Shown here piece after piece: positions 26,601 to 39,558 of a DNA stretch of 64,000 nt. Origin of the DNA: Onchocerca lupi (Eukaryota > Nematoda > Chromadorea > Rhabditida > Onchocercidae); contig JAOVVO010000421.1 in NCBI GenBank assembly GCA_028564675.1, positions 1-64,000 on the forward strand, read 5' to 3'. Position 1 is the first letter of the stretch. Each line of letters starts with the position of its first letter. A program made the translations under genes and the position numbers. Under the pieces are notes generated by a model. It ran no database searches. It saw nothing but the letters and a program-made list of their open reading frames with translations, and had not been told where the DNA came from.

Positions 26601-28309
26601 CTTTTAGTGGTCATAATAAACATTAGGGCACGTAACTAAGAAATTGTCAATAATAAGGCAGTTCTGTTTAAGAAAGTTTGTTGTAAGTTTCTTTGTTCTA
26701 GGAAATTTACTTTTTCTATTCATGTATAAAAACATCACTTTTCAGTAACCTTAGATAGTCCTGTTGAAGGTGGCATAGATATGGATACTACAAAACGTTC
26801 TTTCAACTCACTTAATAGTGAAAGTGGTTTGTTTTCGATAATATTCTAATTCTTTTTCCATTTTATACATCTTTGATTAGGTATTTCTTTCGAGCAATTA
26901 CTGTACAATCCTCTGGATAAATGAGCAACTTTAACCAGTAGCATCTGATATCAGTGCTGATTATTCAACAAATTATCGTTTAATTAATGCCGCAATATAT
27001 ATATATATATGTAAAGCACTGCATTGAGTATATTGATGTATTCCAGAAGAAACTGACTTTTCTATTCTTAAAACGAAATAAAAATTTTTTTTCAGCTTCA
27101 TTCTGTGAAGACTCATCATTGTTCGTCGATCGATCTTTATATGATACAACACTGAATGTTAGCAATATATATATACCTATGTCGACAGTTGAGCAAAATA
27201 TGGTTAATTTTTGATTTAAATATCATTGATATTACCCCGAAATTAATACAGCACTCTCAATATCATTACTTATATTGTGCATCTGAATAATCGCTCTTTC
27301 AGATTTAAAGTGATTTTAAGATTTTTGAATTATTCTGGAATTATCATTATCGATAACAGAATTTAAATACTGTCAAGATAGTTCTTCCTGAATTAAAATT
27401 AACCTAATAATTGAACTGTGTCATATAGCAGTAATCGAATGCTAATTCTTTTTTTATAGTTGAGTGTATCTCCGCGACTTTCTGATCAATACAGCGATCA
27501 AAAAGAAAGTTTGCTTCCTGATGACATTCATTATATCACTGAAAGGTGAAATTTTTGGACATTACGGAAATCTTAATATGGACACAAAAAAAATTTTCTC
27601 AGTGATTTGGAAAAGTTTCAAGCATGATGGAAAAGTGGAATAAGATTTCTTGTCTGAAAACGATATGATTAATCAGATAAGTCTCGACAAATTTAATATT
27701 TGATTAAATTAAATTAATTTTGCAGTACACAAGTTGGATGTGAGCATCCACCTGAGATGCAGGCACCATCCCTACCTGGAGCAGCTCTAGGATATCGTCC
27801 CCAGCGACCGTACACTTTGGATCTCACTTCTCCACCTACTCCCGCTGAAAGTGGGATAAGCACTGCGGAAAGTTCTTATCGTAGTTTTTCTAGTACCGAT
27901 CAAGGACCGCAAGATCATGCTCCAGTACCTTCTGTCGATTCTGGTATGGCTTCATTTTTTGCGAATTTGTGTTATCATCTTTATGTACAATTCATTTAAT
28001 TAGACAGCATTATTACCTAGATGCATAGTGGTCGATATTCGATTAAATATTTGATTTGTTTATAACAGATTTACTTCTGCAAACTTGTCATAAATTCAGT
28101 GTGTATATAAAATGTTAACAAAGATAAAAGCTATATATATGAATTTTTATGAAATTTACCGAAGAATGCATGATGTGTAAAGCATTAGAAGGATTTCAGT
28201 TCCACGTTTGGCCCCACCGATACCACCACGAAATAATACAAGACGTTCTGAAGATGAAACTACAGCACTTCAACGTCAACGATTAAGTCCTGTTTCGCAA
28301 TCACCTTAA
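17618..28309 (+). CDS. mlk-1: Mixed-lineage kinase (SH3-kinase-zipper MAP3K)
   Basis: 26 exons, 1205 aa: 17618-17728, 18257-18422, 18657-18795, 19125-19308, 19682-19736, 20073-20183, 20431-20574, 20966-21152, 21338-21500, 21592-21765, 22049-22158, 22268-22413, 22820-22867, 23200-23577, 23855-24053, 24369-24472, 24839-24924, 25196-25263, 25551-25610, 25756-25989, 26216-26364, 26746-26826, 27096-27202, 27460-27545, 27726-27943, 28200-28309. An SH3 domain spans about 108-165 (SNYDY, EEGWWYGE, GFFPQNHV). The kinase domain spans about 180-460: GAGGFSVVK loop, VAVK lysine 205, HRDLKAAN with D298, DLG at 353-355 in place of DFG, VGTVPYLAPEV, DVWSFGLVLWEVLTG. A Leu-rich coiled segment follows at about 479-545, then a long Ser/Pro-rich tail ending in a PPIPPR SH3-ligand-like motif. 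MLKs are MAP3Ks feeding JNK or p38. The third glycine of the loop is Ser190, and a Cys-rich stretch interrupts the catalytic loop region. Confidence 0.92.
22404..22641 (+). repeat. Tandem duplication carrying the exon 12 splice donor
   Basis: Unit 1 (22404-22536) and unit 2 (22537-22641, with internal deletion) both begin AAACCATATGGTATAG. The first copy is the exon 12 to intron junction; the second is a decoy 5' splice site 133 bases downstream. Both units end with a similar TAGATTACCATTTAATGTAT. Confidence 0.85.
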
Positions 28310-30432
28310 AAGTACTGATGATATTCAGTTGGAAGAGGAGTTGCACGTATATCTTCTGTTTTCACCTCCAGTGATGCTAAAGCTTATTCTTCGTTTTCTT
28401 TTTTCGCTTGTTTGTTTGTAAAGACTAATCAATAGTGTAATTTGTTGTGTAATTTGTTATTCTAAGTCATTCCATATTGTGCGTTAATTTAATAGAATAT
28501 TTCCCATTATAAGAGAGACGAATAGTCCATTCTCTTTTTATTCTTTCTTTCTTCAAATAGATAGTGATTCGGGAGTTTTAATTGAGCTGTAAATTAAGAA
28601 TCATTCATTGTAATTGTCCCTCTAATGATACTGATTGCTTCAGGCCTTTTTATATGCATATGCAGCGCATTACTTGTTACCAGTGCAACTTTTTTGTTTG
28701 TTTTATTTATCAATTTTTGCCACTTTCTTATTTCTATCCGATTTTGTGATTAATGAAATCCGGTTTTTCAGGTAAAAATTTTTGAGTTTTAATTGAAATG
28801 TAATTGAAGGTCATTCAACTTATAGACATTTCAAATAATCGTGATTATTCCGGTTATAATGAAGTGATTGTAATGAGATATTTTAGTGAGTCTTGGCTAT
28901 TTCGATTATTGAACCTCTTTGTCTTTCCCAACTTCTGAATGTGGAATATGGAAAAGATAATGGCGTCATAGTTTCAGAATGGAATGAAGATATCTGGCGT
29001 GTGCACTAAATTCTTTTGATGTAACTTCACTGGAAATATAGGTATTTGATTGTATGAGTCAGTTCTTTTTGGGATTTAAAATGCATATTCCAGGTAGTAC
29101 TGGGTGCTAGTTCGATGCATTTAAAACTTGGTGAATTCTTAGATAATCTGATAAAGCTTAAATGATCTAATATAGTAACTATATAAATGATCTAATATAG
29201 TAATACAGTAACTTTATTAATTTGTATATCTTCAAATATCATTGTTAGACAAATTTTCCTTCTCTATTCTTTGGTTATGTGTAAAGAAACAGTTTCAATA
29301 GCCTTGGTCCAGGCTTTAATCTTATCCCTTCATCTATCCTAGTTCACTTTAATATAACATTATTGTACATCAGATATGTCTGTTTTTCAGCTTTTTTTTT
29401 TCTCACTTTAGGGCTAATCATCGGATCAAGGTTTCATTTCTTCCATTAATGGGTACAGTCTCGGGTAAGAAAAGGAAGGTTATGTCCTTCCTCTTGGATA
29501 TCATTCAGCTTTGCCTATAAGCCGGATCTTTCTGGTAAACCAGGCATTGTTGATTATCCGGAATGCCACTGCCGAATAACAATATGCAAGACTTATTTTA
29601 TCCAGTGCCGAATAGTAAACAACGATTAATTATCATGTCATTTATTGCTGTTTGCTTTTTTGTAGTGTGTAATATAATATTTTGCAATTGAAGAGGAAAA
29701 AAATAAAACACTAATCAAATTATTTTGTGACACACAGCCATATTCGTTAATGCATGTTGTTTAGTAAGATTGTTATAAATAAATTTTAAAATGGTAAAAT
29801 TATTGTTGCTTGTTTCATCAATATCTCTTCAAAAGGAGAACATTTGCTATTTCAGTCTGTAGAATAGCAGAAAGGATTCCAACTGCAGTAACAAGATATT
29901 CGACATTCCCTAGATTGTTTGTCGCTGAGAGGGAATGTAACCTTTAACACTTGGAATTGGTACTTCTGATTGTTATTTTTCCTTCCTACGAAATACTATC
30001 ATTAATCAATGGATCTCTTTTGCATCATCTTTTTGTTTAAGCGAATGATTGAATAATCCTATTGAAAAAATGACAGAGGGATGATAAAATGATTCTCAAT
30101 ATGGCCAATGTATGTAGATGCTTGGTTCGCTGCATCTGGTGATCCTGTCGATCTCGACTTGCTCATATTAGGATCATAGAATTCCATTGAACTGAATCGC
30201 ATGATGCGAATTATTCATTCATTCCTTCCATTTATTTTCATTTAGATGGATAAATGAAGAAATGATAATTATATCATTTGCCATTTGTATCGTTTCCTTC
30301 TCATTTATTATTGTAATTTCTGCTTGTTATGTTATCATTTTTATGCAAATTTCACTTGAAAATTATTTTCTAGCTTTTTGAGAATTATTCTTGAATTACA
30401 TTTTTTAGTAACGAAAACAAAACAAGAAAAGG
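28310..30432 (+). other. Intergenic region between MLK and TUG genes
   Basis: About 2.1 kb with no supported gene. It holds the MLK 3' UTR and probably the TUG promoter. A 25-base near-perfect tandem duplication (TAAATGATCTAATATAGTAA) lies at 29159-29206. AATAAA-like hexamers occur around 29700-29785, but their use is uncertain. Confidence 0.55.
30407..30408 (+). promoter_or_regulatory. Candidate trans-splice acceptor for the TUG gene
   Basis: ACATTTTTTAG ends at 30408, 24 bases before the ATG, without an upstream coding exon. A spliced-leader role is inferred. Confidence 0.4.
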
Positions 30433-33400
30433 ATGAATAGCATAACCGTTATTTGTCCCAATTCTCGTCGTTGTGTGGTAAAAGTAACACCATCAACTCA
30501 GCTTCGTAAGGTTTGATTCTCAATACTTTTTTGGAAGTTATAATAATTAGTTAATTACTAGAATAGATTGATATTTGGTAAGAGGTAGGAAAATACATTA
30601 GTAGATTTTGATTTTCTCGAACAAATTGCTTTATCACATATCGAATGCCAATTAGCTTGAATTTTGGTAATAAAAAAGTAAGGAGAAGGAGTTAACTCTA
30701 TTTCCGTTCATTGCTTTTCACTGCATGTATAGTCACAATTTTTTTTTTTTTTTTAAATATATTCGACTATTTTCTAAATTAATTGTCTCATTAATGCTGT
30801 ATAACTTTGCTTCTTTTTTTTCAGCTTCATTTTTTTAGTATGTTGAAAATTTTTTCAGATTTTGGAAGAAGCTTGTCTGAAGCAAGGTTTCGATATATCG
30901 ATACATCAGTTAAGGCATCAAAATCATATATTAGATTTGGCATTACCTGTTCGTCTCACTGGTTTGCCTAACAATGCTACTGTTGAGATGGTACAAAGTA
31001 CCGACGTTGGTAGTGGAATTCCAGTACAGATTCATATTGCTTTACAGGTATGAATATTTGAGTTTATTCAACTGTCGATTGATCTGGATGAATTATTAGA
31101 TGATTGATATCGAAAATATAGAAGCTTTCGTTTCCCATGTACCACAATACAAACTACTTTGGTTGCAATACTGTGATTATTGCGTTTATGATGCTACTAT
31201 ATTATTTATAGCTAATCTTAGTCTTTAAAAATCCATAATCCTGTTTTGTTTTACTGTTTTGTCCAGTTATTTGTTATAATCCATAATCCATCCTTTGTAC
31301 GTTATCTACAAAAAATCATCTATTATTTAAAGTTATTTAGGTTCAAAATAATTTCAATGATCTAGGTTAAGCTGAGGTTCGCCTGGCATTTTACTTTACA
31401 TTTTACTTTTATATCCAGTATTTTTGCTAGTTGGATAAGAGTAGATTCATATAGTCATTTGCATGTGACGTAAATTATTTTCTTTTTCCAGTCAAAAATT
31501 TATGTTACATGCAAATAACTATGTGAATCTACTCTTATCCAACTAACCTACTCTTAATGTTTATTGCTATAGTATAGGTATTTTTACAATTTCAGCTTCC
31601 GAACGGATCACGTTTTATGCAGGAGTTTTCCAATAAAACAAATTTGCTGGATGTTTTGTATGAATTCTCACAAAAATCAGCACAGAACTTGGTAAAATGT
31701 TCGGGTGGTCAAATACCATGTTGTGCCTACATGAATAAAGAGGTTTGTTTGTGTATTGAACATCAAACAGTGTCAGCTAACCTATTGTATTGATTGATGA
31801 GATGTCTAAATTTGAATAATTAGTACTCTAGTGTTGTTGAAAATGAATCTGATAGTACAGAGTTTTTCTTTTCTTTTTTGTATTTGAAATCTGTTACTAG
31901 TCTGGACTTCTGGGTAGTGCCCAACTGTGAAACCCCATAACATAATACACTCTTGCTAAATTATGCAATTTTAATGAAAATATTCCGTCATTTAATGTGA
32001 TTTGTGATTTTTAGCTGTGCCTTTTTATTTTTTATAGTATCGTGGCGAAACAGAACTTAGATTGACAACTTTAGAAGCAATGGGTATAACAGGAGGACGC
32101 TGTTTGATCAGGTACTTCATTATTTCATCGTAGAGTTTTACCGTGTGAATTCATTGGTACAAATTGGTTTTCTAATTTTATAACAGCTAAATTTAGTAGT
32201 GCTATTTGAACTATCATTTTTTCTCTCATGGTTTAAAAAGATAGAGTAACAAATCCACCATTTTGCAAACATATTTTCGGAAAATAACAAATTCACCATT
32301 TTGGGAACATAACTTCGGACTGGAAACATATTAATCCAAATATGATTCAGGTTTCAATGATATTATATTCTTCCAATTCAAAAGTATCTTAGCCAATGCA
32401 AAAGAAATTTTTAGATATTTCGCGGTGAATATGTCGTCGGATGAAATATCGAAGCTCGAAAATCGTCTCGCCGAAGAAACTGAGAGGAAGAAAAAACTGG
32501 AGAAAGTATATGAAACACGGAAAACGGAAAATGAACGTCGACTGCAATTAGAAATTGAAAGGGAAGAAGTACTGCTTTACAGAAATAAGCTTTTTTATTT
32601 TATCGGTAATATAGATCAAACTGTTTGATAAAAAATGAAGTCATCTGAGAGTGTTGAGAAAATTAGCGAATCATTCAGTAAGTCATTTGCTATAATCTTT
32701 GTCGTTCATATTCATTTTGGCGACTTAGAAAGATTGAGCTATTTATGCACTGACTGTGCGTCTTCCATGTATATGTATACATAAATTCATAATTTTCCTA
32801 GATTGTACAATGTTATTTAGTTCATTTATAGTCTTTTGTAAGGTTTAATCTCATTTCTTGAACAATTTAAGCTACTATAATGAAAAAATATATATATATA
32901 TATATATATGGAAATCCCATGGTCATCATTATTCTTTTAATTTTCTCTTGACTTTAATTAATCCTTATTTCTGCTCGTTATAGGCTATTCTTTTCTTGAA
33001 GTAGAAATATTTATAAAAAATAGAATAATGCTTTTATTATTCCAGTTGTAGAGCGTCATGCATTTTTTCCTTTTTACAATGTTCTTATTTCAGATTTTTG
33101 AACGGCAGCTCAAAACGAAACATGAAGCGGATACAACTTGTATACTAGAATCCAATCAAGAGACTAATAGGTAAAGAGATTAAGCCATCATTCAATTTTC
33201 ACTGTTGATTGTACGAAATATTTTTGAGTCATTTGTATCGTATACAAAAATATTTTTGAGTTATTCGTACTGTATATAGAAATCTTGAAACCACACTTCA
33301 CACTACGCCATTATCATCAGAAAGTCTAAATCAAAATGCAGTTGAATATATTGCCGAATCTAACAGACGACCTCAAACTTCACGACTCCATCAGTTACAG

Positions 33401-36400
33401 TCTCTTCTTAATCAAGTATTTTTTTTTTAATTCGTTATGTCACTTTAATTTGCATTCCATGTTTAAACATATAGTATTTTAGAGCTTTTAAATATCCAGC
33501 GTACATCATATTTTAGTATTGGAAAAAATCCTCTTTTAATAAAAATTAACAATGAATTTGTGCACTTAATTTTGTTATTAGGTTATAATTATCTTTTAAC
33601 GATTGCTTCAGTTCAATATAAACTCGGACCACATAGCTTTTTAAATTCTACCAGCTTTCGATATATTAATTAAAGGCTGTATGTATAATCTTGTGTCACT
33701 TGTTTTGGTTAAACTGTATTTTTTTTTTTTTTTTTAATTTTTATAACGTTGTTGATCAGAGCTTATTTTGAATTGAATTGATTCTTCCTACACTCAATTC
33801 ACTATCTTAACATATTCACATGCCATAATGCTTTAGAAATCCTTGTTCTCAACTCCATAAAAAGAATGAATTATTAGAAAAAAAAAGAAATGAGCCAAAA
33901 ATGCCTCAGATTATACCGATGTATATTTTGTTCTTCTTTGCAGGTAAATACAAGTTTAGCCACAAATACAGTTGATTTTCTCGGTGAACAGCTTGTTGGA
34001 GAGGATGGCAGAATTCATATTAGTGATTTGCAGACAACAGCACAAGTAGAGAATGATCAGCATAATGTGAATTTTCGATTTTCATTTTCGGTAGAAAAAA
34101 AACAAAGAATACATTTTATTTTATTTTTTTTTCAAATATAAGCTGGAATACGTAACTTTACATTCGGTAAAGCGAATGATTGGAGAAGTTGTGGAACGAT
34201 ACGTCCTAACTATTCTCAAACTTTCAATGAGTATGATGTCTCACTTACTTAAATGAAGCCTAAACATTGAATGTATGCTCCAATTTTGGTAAGCAGAATT
34301 GGCAGTGTGGGACGAACCGAAAGTTGAGTTAAAGTATAAGTTAGAATACATTTCTCTCCATTTGTTTTAGAAATTATTAAGCAATTAAGCCTATCCCTCC
34401 AGACTCATTTTTCTATCATTTGCTTTTCTGATTGCTACTGTAGATAAAAAAGTGTGAGCAAAAGTACATATGAAGTAAGTGAAGAATTATAATAAGATAT
34501 TTTTCCGAGTTATCTTGCATTTGTAACAAGGAAAGCGATTTGAATCTTGGACAAATGTTGCAGGGTAATATTTGCAATTCCATTACGTCGTCTTCCGAAG
34601 TGTCATATTTAGCTATTGAAAAGTGTAACCGGATGCCTGTTATCATTAAACAAGATCTGGAATCAACTGAACACATTAGAGAAGCAATGAGAAAACAAGA
34701 CGATATTGATGACCAGTTTTTCGAACTTACTGTCAGTGATGTACAGAGTATTCGTCGGGATCTCAGAGCACAAGCGTTTGTTTTCAGTTTTAATTAAACA
34801 ATCAGCCTGTACTAATTGTTTATTCAGGATAGTATAACTTCCAGTTGCAAGCAAAAATGTAGTTTTTGTTGAGTATTATTCCGTTATAATTCATGTTTCA
34901 AAGCAAGAAGAGCAAATAAAAGAACTGAGTTATTTATAATTGAAACGGTTTTGAAAATTGATTAGATTAATGATCCAGAAATTCTTGATAATTTGTGAGA
35001 AAACAATAAATATTAATTAAAATCGATTCGTATGAACTATTTTTTTTCTTGATAAATGTGTCCAGAACTTGCTCTGACTTATGTAGTAAACGTCCTAATA
35101 AATATAAGTGAGCTAGAAGCGGTACTCATTCTTGAGAGAGTAAGTTTCTGTGAAAGTATGTTAGATTCCCCATATATTTCAAAGAGTGATCATACAAATT
35201 CATTTTAATGAATGAATTTTCAGAGGTATACAAGAGCAGAGAGCTTTGCTTCCGAAAGCATATATCGCTGATAAAAATAAGCGCTTAAAAGAAGAAAGCT
35301 ATAAGCATACAGTAATACGATTCAACTGTGCTGATAAAACGATTATACAAGCTCAGTTTATCTCTCGAGAACCTGGTTAGTTTTTATAATCTTGATATCG
35401 TTTGAAATTCCATATCAAAATCATATTCATCGTATTTAGTTAAAGATGCCTTTTTTTGCTCTCAGTGCTTGGAATTTATTTATAGTATTCGTCATATTTA
35501 TTCCAAGATGCCTTTTTGGTCTCAATGGTTGGATTTATTTATACTCACGTCAGAGATTATTGTAATATCGTAGGCTTTATTTCAGTATCGAGATTGTTTG
35601 AGTTTATAGTAGAAAATCTGAAAAATGCAACGGTAAAGTTCGATCTCTGTCTTGTCAATCAAAGGCTTCAGTCAACCGTTTCAAAAAATTTGATTGAAGT
35701 TGGTGTTGCTCCGAAATCTTCACTATATATACGATTTCATTCACCAGAAAATACATTTGGTAATTTTTGTTTGCATTTGAGCATTAAATGTAATAACGAT
35801 AAAATCTAATCTTTAGTCTTTTTGCAACTTCGAGCTCTTGGTGAGAAATATTAGTAGACACGATAGCTAATATTAGGAATATTTGGCTCATTTTTGATCC
35901 TTAATAAACTGATTCAGTAACGTAACAGTATTATACGGTTTCTTATTAATGTGGTTTTATTTAGCGATGTAGCATTTTATAGAAAAATTTTTTTCAACTT
36001 TTTTCACCAAAACCATCCTAAAATTCGTACGCTTTTTCCAGCTGCTCATTTTGTGCGGGATAAATTCTGTGAAATTCCTATGTCGGAAGCTGATGAGCTT
36101 AGCAAGGAATGGTATGTTTTGCCATAATGATTTAGGAATATATAAGTTTGTTTTGCTTTTTTTAATAGAATTACTGTCATGAACTTCGAAAATGAAAGAC
36201 AGACTCCATGATATGAGGTCATGATCATGATTTGCATAAATTTCTGGTCATGTGTTTTTTTTTTATGCCAACTGAATTTAATGTATATTAATGAAAATTA
36301 ATCGCTTCTATTTAATTGGAACTTTTTAATCTATTCGCTCATCATTTTGCCTTCTATATTTAGGTTATCGGTAAATAGTATTTATCAACCGTATAATCCT

Positions 36401-36535
36401 ATAGTGGCAAGTATTGGAGATATTCGCCCGAATGGAAAACGTCAGTGTGAATCAACAGAAAATGATGCAGGTTCATCTGAATTGGAACAAAAACATTGTT
36501 CAGGAAATCTGCCGAAATGGTTCAGAAAATCGTAA
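30433..36535 (+). CDS. ASPSCR1: TUG/ASPSCR1-like UBX-domain protein
   Basis: 13 exons, 593 aa: 30433-30510, 30859-31047, 31596-31742, 32038-32111, 32415-32568, 33094-33170, 33280-33415, 33944-34090, 34564-34775, 35224-35375, 35586-35759, 36042-36111, 36364-36535. The N-terminal ubiquitin-like domain (VICPNSRRCVVKVTPSTQL, LDLALPVRLTGLPNNATVEM) matches the TUG UBL1. A second ubiquitin-like segment (LPNGSRFMQEFSNKTNLLDV through MGITGGRCLIRY) is followed by a charged coiled coil (about 170-240). The TUG signature FFELTVSDVQSIRRDLRAQA comes at about 385-405, then a UBX domain at about 440-520. The C-terminus ends NLPKWFRK, like the PKWLK end of human TUG. Mammalian TUG binds p97/VCP and retains GLUT4 vesicles at the Golgi matrix; the ancestral role is p97 hexamer remodelling. 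Which role applies here is unknown. Confidence 0.93.
31429..31544 (+). repeat. 48-bp fold-back hairpin in TUG intron 2
   Basis: 31429-31476 and 31497-31544 are inverted copies at 44 of 48 positions with a 20-base loop. All four differences are transitions. In the gene-sense transcript three become G-U wobbles and one a C-A mismatch, so the RNA stem is almost unbroken. Confidence 0.85.
32889..32909. repeat. (TA)n microsatellite in a TUG intron
   Basis: About ten TA units in the intron between exons 5 and 6. Confidence 0.85.
35443..35543 (+). repeat. 62-bp-offset duplication in TUG intron 10
   Basis: AAGATGCCTTTTT...TTGGA...TTTATTTATA occurs at 35443-35484 and again at 35505-35543 with small indels. 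It lies upstream of the exon 11 acceptor. Confidence 0.7.
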
Positions 36536-37536
36536 ATTTTTTATAATTCCGGAAAATTTAAGGTATTTTAGACTGATGAACAAAGGAATGAGATTTCTAA
36601 AATCCAGTAATTGAAGATTTCTAAATACATTTGGTTTTTTGACTATTTCGACACAAACTTCGAAAACTAAATCTTGGAATAATGAATTCGATTAATTCAG
36701 TCATTATCGAGTTATTTTGCCCACCATATATTTTTGTTCTATCATGTGTTGTAAATTATAAAAAGTAATGGATCCGACGTCTTTCTGACCCCTTTTATAC
36801 GTATTTTTTTATACAGTTGAATGTTATAAATCTATTTAATACTGTTGTTGTTCCTTATCAGAATTTTGTCTTCATTTGATCAAGTTGTTATTCAGCGCAA
36901 TAAGATTATAAATACAAAGTTAAACTGAAAATATTAACTTACTCTCTTGTAAAAAATATTTTAGTGCATTTTTTGCTGAAGAAGAAAATGAGAGTGATTG
37001 ATTAGGCGTTTGTATGTAAAAAATATTAAAGGTATGAAGATTTATAGGGATAAATGTGAAACACGCAAACTTAAAATCAAATACGAATCAAAAACGTTTA
37101 TTTGAATCAAATACGTTTCAAAGGCATAGTGGATAACACAAGGTTCCGTTATGCGGATTGATAAACAACAATCATATCTGTAGCTAGACGAAGTCTTATT
37201 ATAATATGTTTATGCTGTCATGCATAACTTATGCTTGCTTGATGCTCACATATTATATAAAATTGACTGGTCATATTGTCAAGTCAATAAAATTATTGCT
37301 GGAAAATGCGAAAAAAAAAATGAATAGAAAAGAACATACGGATATTAATAAATTGAAACAACAGACAACTAGTTATATAGAAGTTAGATGGATATTTTGA
37401 TTTAAATAATTTTTATTATTTAAATCAAAATATCCATCTAACTCAAGATTCAAGAATTAATTTCAGCTATTATTTCCAAACTATTATATTCAAGAATTAA
37501 TTTCAGTTATTATTTTCATATGTAATCAAGTCTAAA
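36536..37536. other. Convergent intergenic region with hairpin
   Basis: About 1 kb between the TUG stop (+) and the stop of the minus-strand gene at 37537. No convincing ORF. It contains a perfect 29-bp hairpin at 37382-37443. A direct repeat (ATTCAAGAATTAATTTCAG) follows at about 37447 and 37488. Confidence 0.6.
37382..37443. repeat. Perfect 29-bp inverted repeat with 4-base loop
   Basis: 37382-37410 is the exact reverse complement of 37415-37443, with loop TTTT (37411-37414). It forms a 62-base perfect hairpin in DNA or in either strand's RNA. It lies between the 3' ends of two converging genes, 94 bases from the minus-strand stop. Confidence 0.92.
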
Positions 37537-38316
37537 TCATTTTATGCAAAACTTTTTTTTGGACTCTGAACTGTCTTCAAAACTTTGACAATCATTAGTC
37601 AGTTTAGTATCACTATCTGCCGCTGTCGATTCTACCATTGGAGAGCAAATAGTTGGCATATGGAGCAGATCTGCTTGAGTGATTGTTTTCATATCAGTCA
37701 AAATCTGAAATTATATAATTTCTTCACTATTATATAGCATATGATTGCAGATGATTGCAATGTTATTATAAACATTTCTTGTATCTATTTTGACATATAT
37801 AAAAGAAAGATAATTTTCATAAAGGACGACTTGTTATATTGCTTCTTATTAAATGTATTTCTTAATGGAAGTTAATTAACTGATAATTTTGATTCAAATA
37901 CTATGGAAGCATTTATATCATGTTTGGAATAGTATGTTCCTAAATTATCTAATCTTACTCATTATTAACATCTACCATTTCGTTTTACTATCAGTTTTAT
38001 GCGCTTTCAAGTTAAAATAAATTTTTAACATTAAAAGAATTAAGATGGATGGATAAGATTTTAAAACAAATTAGGATAGAAATAGTTTTTTTCAAAGGTA
38101 ATATTTTTGAACCTTTGGCGATGAATCCAGTGAATAAGAAGTTTTTTTATACCACCGTTTCGAAGGTCGAAGTATTTTTGGTAGAGCAGATACTGTTGCT
38201 GGTCCCGCGAGATCTGATGATGAGGTGCATTCTTGAGTTTTATCAGTTGAATAATCGGAATTTAATATTGCTTCATAGAATGTACATGGAATTTCGTTGC
38301 TCATTTCGTTGCCCAT
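37537..38316 (-). CDS. Unrecognised two-exon gene, 123 aa
   Basis: Two exons fit in phase: 38316-38113 (start MGNEMSNEIPCTFYEAIL) and 37704-37537 (ending KKKFCIK, TGA). The donor is CCAAAG/GTTCAA and the acceptor ATAATTTCAG. A CTGTTTCAG acceptor at 38335, 18 bases before the ATG, could take a spliced leader, or the first exon may extend to 38334 as an internal exon of a longer gene. The product is Ser/Thr-rich, hydrophilic and contains LPKILRPSKRWYKK and a Ser/Glu-rich C-terminus. No signal peptide or membrane segment is seen. I do not recognise the family. The open frames across a well-formed intron in AT-rich DNA are the main support. Confidence 0.5.
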
Positions 38317-39351
38317 ATTTTTGCTATTTTTTTCCTGAAACAGAGAGCAGCAATTTATTGCAAAATGAATTGATCATGATGGAATTTCATTTTTATAAAT
38401 GAGCAATAAAGGATCATTCTTTAATGAAGAAACATTTGTCCTATATATTTGCTTGAATGCTATTTATGAAATCAATTTTAACCATCATCACTCCTATCCA
38501 TTTTATTTTTTCCATCATTGCCACATGGTGACCGCTAGCTAATTAAATTTATTTCTAATTTATCTAATCTAATTTCTTGTTATTTTTATATTTCAAGAAA
38601 TATTTCTTAAATAATATTTGTTCCTTTCTTTCTTACAGATGAATTATTTATAGATTGAAAAATTAAAAATGGCTGAAACCATATGAATAGCGAAATGTGT
38701 CTTTTTAATTGTTTTCCTGAGAAATAGTGATAATGAATATTTGTATTCCTTTCAGATTTCATTTCTTCTTCAGCGGATCAGAACTATTTATTTCCCTTTT
38801 AAATTATTTTAACCTGAATAGTTCTTTTTCAAAATAAGTTTTAAAAATGAAACCTTTGATAGCAGTTGTGGAAGTGATTTTGAATTACCCAAAGTGCTGC
38901 TATGCTCTCGTTTCCTAGAATTTTACAAAGGATAGATTTTACATAAGTATGAATAATAAGTGAAATTTAAATTGGAATTTGTTGCTAGTGCAATAAATGT
39001 TCAATAATTGTTTATTCCATTTTCTGCAAAGTGCAAACAATTTTTCCCTTGCACTCATCATTAATATAATCGAAAACAAATGGCTAAGATTAATTTAAAA
39101 TAGTTGGATGAAAAGGATTTACAAATTTTTCTTTTCCTTTGTCTTTTTTTTGACCTTAAATAATAATTTGAAATTTTCATGAATGAATGAATGAGAAAAG
39201 GAAATTAAGAAATAGAAAAAGTAGAAAAATGATAATTAGAAGGGTTGGCAATATTGGAACTTTTTTCTTGAGCTTATTTAATATTATAATTAATCATTTC
39301 CTTTTTATTCAATGAGAAATCTCTCATTTTTAACAGAAATATTTTAATTAA

Positions 39352-39558
39352 TTAAAATTTAACAAACTTTGGTAAGTTGTTCAAATTTTGAACATTATTG
39401 GGATTAATTTCATTAATATTAAAGTGTCCTGTGCTACGCAAAAATTCAACGTAGTCTATTTTCTCAACATCATCTTTTTTTCCTTCAGCGTTGGCTTTTA
39501 TCATCGGTTTGCTTATTTTCTGAAAGGAATTTACCTCACATATATATATGAGCTTCAT
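39352..39558 (-). CDS. Possible exon or small ORF of unknown function
   Basis: The minus-strand frame from an acceptor-like TTCCTTTCAG (exon start 39519) runs to TAA at 39352. It reads KISKPMIKANAEGKKDDVEK, then IDYVEFLRSTGHFNINEI. It is open upstream to an ATG at 39558. The composition is protein-like, but no partner exon was found that splices in frame to the gene at 37537-38334. It may be an orphan terminal exon or chance. Confidence 0.25.
   Translation of the reverse strand: MKLIYICEVNSFQKISKPMIKANAEGKKDDVEKIDYVEFLRSTGHFNINEINPNNVQNLNNLPKFVKF

Noticed and set aside
29400..29620. Locally GC-richer segment between the MLK and TUG genes, considered as an RNA gene or mobile-element remnant
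   Set aside because: No terminal repeats, RNA motifs or coding frame could be recognised by eye.
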